Shown in pieces: positions 5,420-5,488 of a DNA stretch of 5,488 bases. How positions within the stretch are numbered: the stretch's first letter is position 1; each line of letters starts with the position of its first letter. The translations under genes and the position numbers were made by a program. The notes under the pieces are model-generated. The model was given only the letters and a program-made list of their open reading frames with translations. It did no database searches and was not told the DNA's origin. Source of the stretch: Allobrachymonas sp. (GTDB taxonomy: Bacteria; Pseudomonadota; Gammaproteobacteria; Burkholderiales; Burkholderiaceae_C); NCBI GenBank assembly GCA_018054915.1, contig JAGPIR010000099.1, forward strand, positions 1 through 5,488. The letters are read 5' to 3'.

Positions 5420-5488
5420 ATGAACACGAAACATTTTCTGGCCATAACGGCTGGTGCGCTGTTGCTGGCAGCATGCGGCAAACAAGGA
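5420..5488 (+). CDS. Putative lipoprotein, N-terminus only (partial)
   Basis: Twenty-three codons are visible before the window ends. They read as a lipoprotein signal peptide: a short basic n-region (MNTKH), a hydrophobic core (FLAITAGALLL) and the lipobox L-A-A-C with the acceptor cysteine at residue 19. After signal peptidase II cleavage the mature protein would begin CGKQG. The residue after the cysteine is glycine and not aspartate, which by the E. coli +2 rule points to the outer membrane. A good Shine-Dalgarno (GGGGG, 5408-5412) supports the ATG at 5420. Nothing of the mature domain is in view, so the protein family cannot be named. It follows ubiB on the same strand but after 212 bp, so it is probably a separate transcription unit. 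Confidence 0.75.
   Translation, partial: MNTKHFLAITAGALLLAACGKQG

Noticed and set aside
5222..5485. An 87-codon minus-strand open frame covering the spacer after ubiB.
   Set aside because: It runs through the lipoprotein signal peptide on the other strand and has a Cys-rich translation with no domain; I find no support for a gene.

Overview
The window looks like the chromosome of a GC-rich betaproteobacterium of the order Burkholderiales. The clues are the gene order (dnaX, ybaB, recR, then ubiE, a Tim44-like gene, ubiJ and ubiB) and the protein sequences. The UbiJ protein has a long N-terminus before its SCP2 fold, a layout I associate from memory with Comamonadaceae. That family-level placement is inference and the genus is not determined. 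All genes are on the + strand, and codon use looks uniform. I see no mobile element, CRISPR array, tRNA, rRNA or sign of recent transfer.

Layout. Bases 1-426 hold the 3' end of dnaX (tau C-terminus). Then come ybaB (494-829) and recR (858-1442), the conserved replication/recombination-repair cluster. A 144-bp gap (1443-1586) holds several short inverted repeats and opens a second cluster for ubiquinone biosynthesis: ubiE (1587-2318), a short Tim44-like membrane protein (2329-2955), ubiJ (3015-3617) and ubiB (3624-5207). A 212-bp gap (5208-5419) contains a strong 18-bp dyad and a G-rich tract. The window ends inside the signal peptide of a lipoprotein gene (5420 onward).

How the genes work together. 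DnaX (clamp loader), YbaB (nucleoid-associated protein) and RecR (RecFOR gap repair) act on DNA. UbiE is the C-methyltransferase of ubiquinone/menaquinone synthesis. UbiJ is an SCP2-fold lipid carrier of the soluble Ubi complex. UbiB is the membrane-anchored ADCK/ABC1-type ATPase thought to help handle hydrophobic quinone intermediates. The Tim44-like protein sits between ubiE and ubiJ and has a single N-terminal membrane helix, so it is a candidate accessory factor for this system, but its function is not established by the sequence.

Most of the window is ordinary conserved housekeeping DNA. The points most worth a second look are the minimal Tim44-like protein, the UbiJ that lacks a long C-terminal coiled-coil region, and the dyads ahead of ubiE and the lipoprotein gene.
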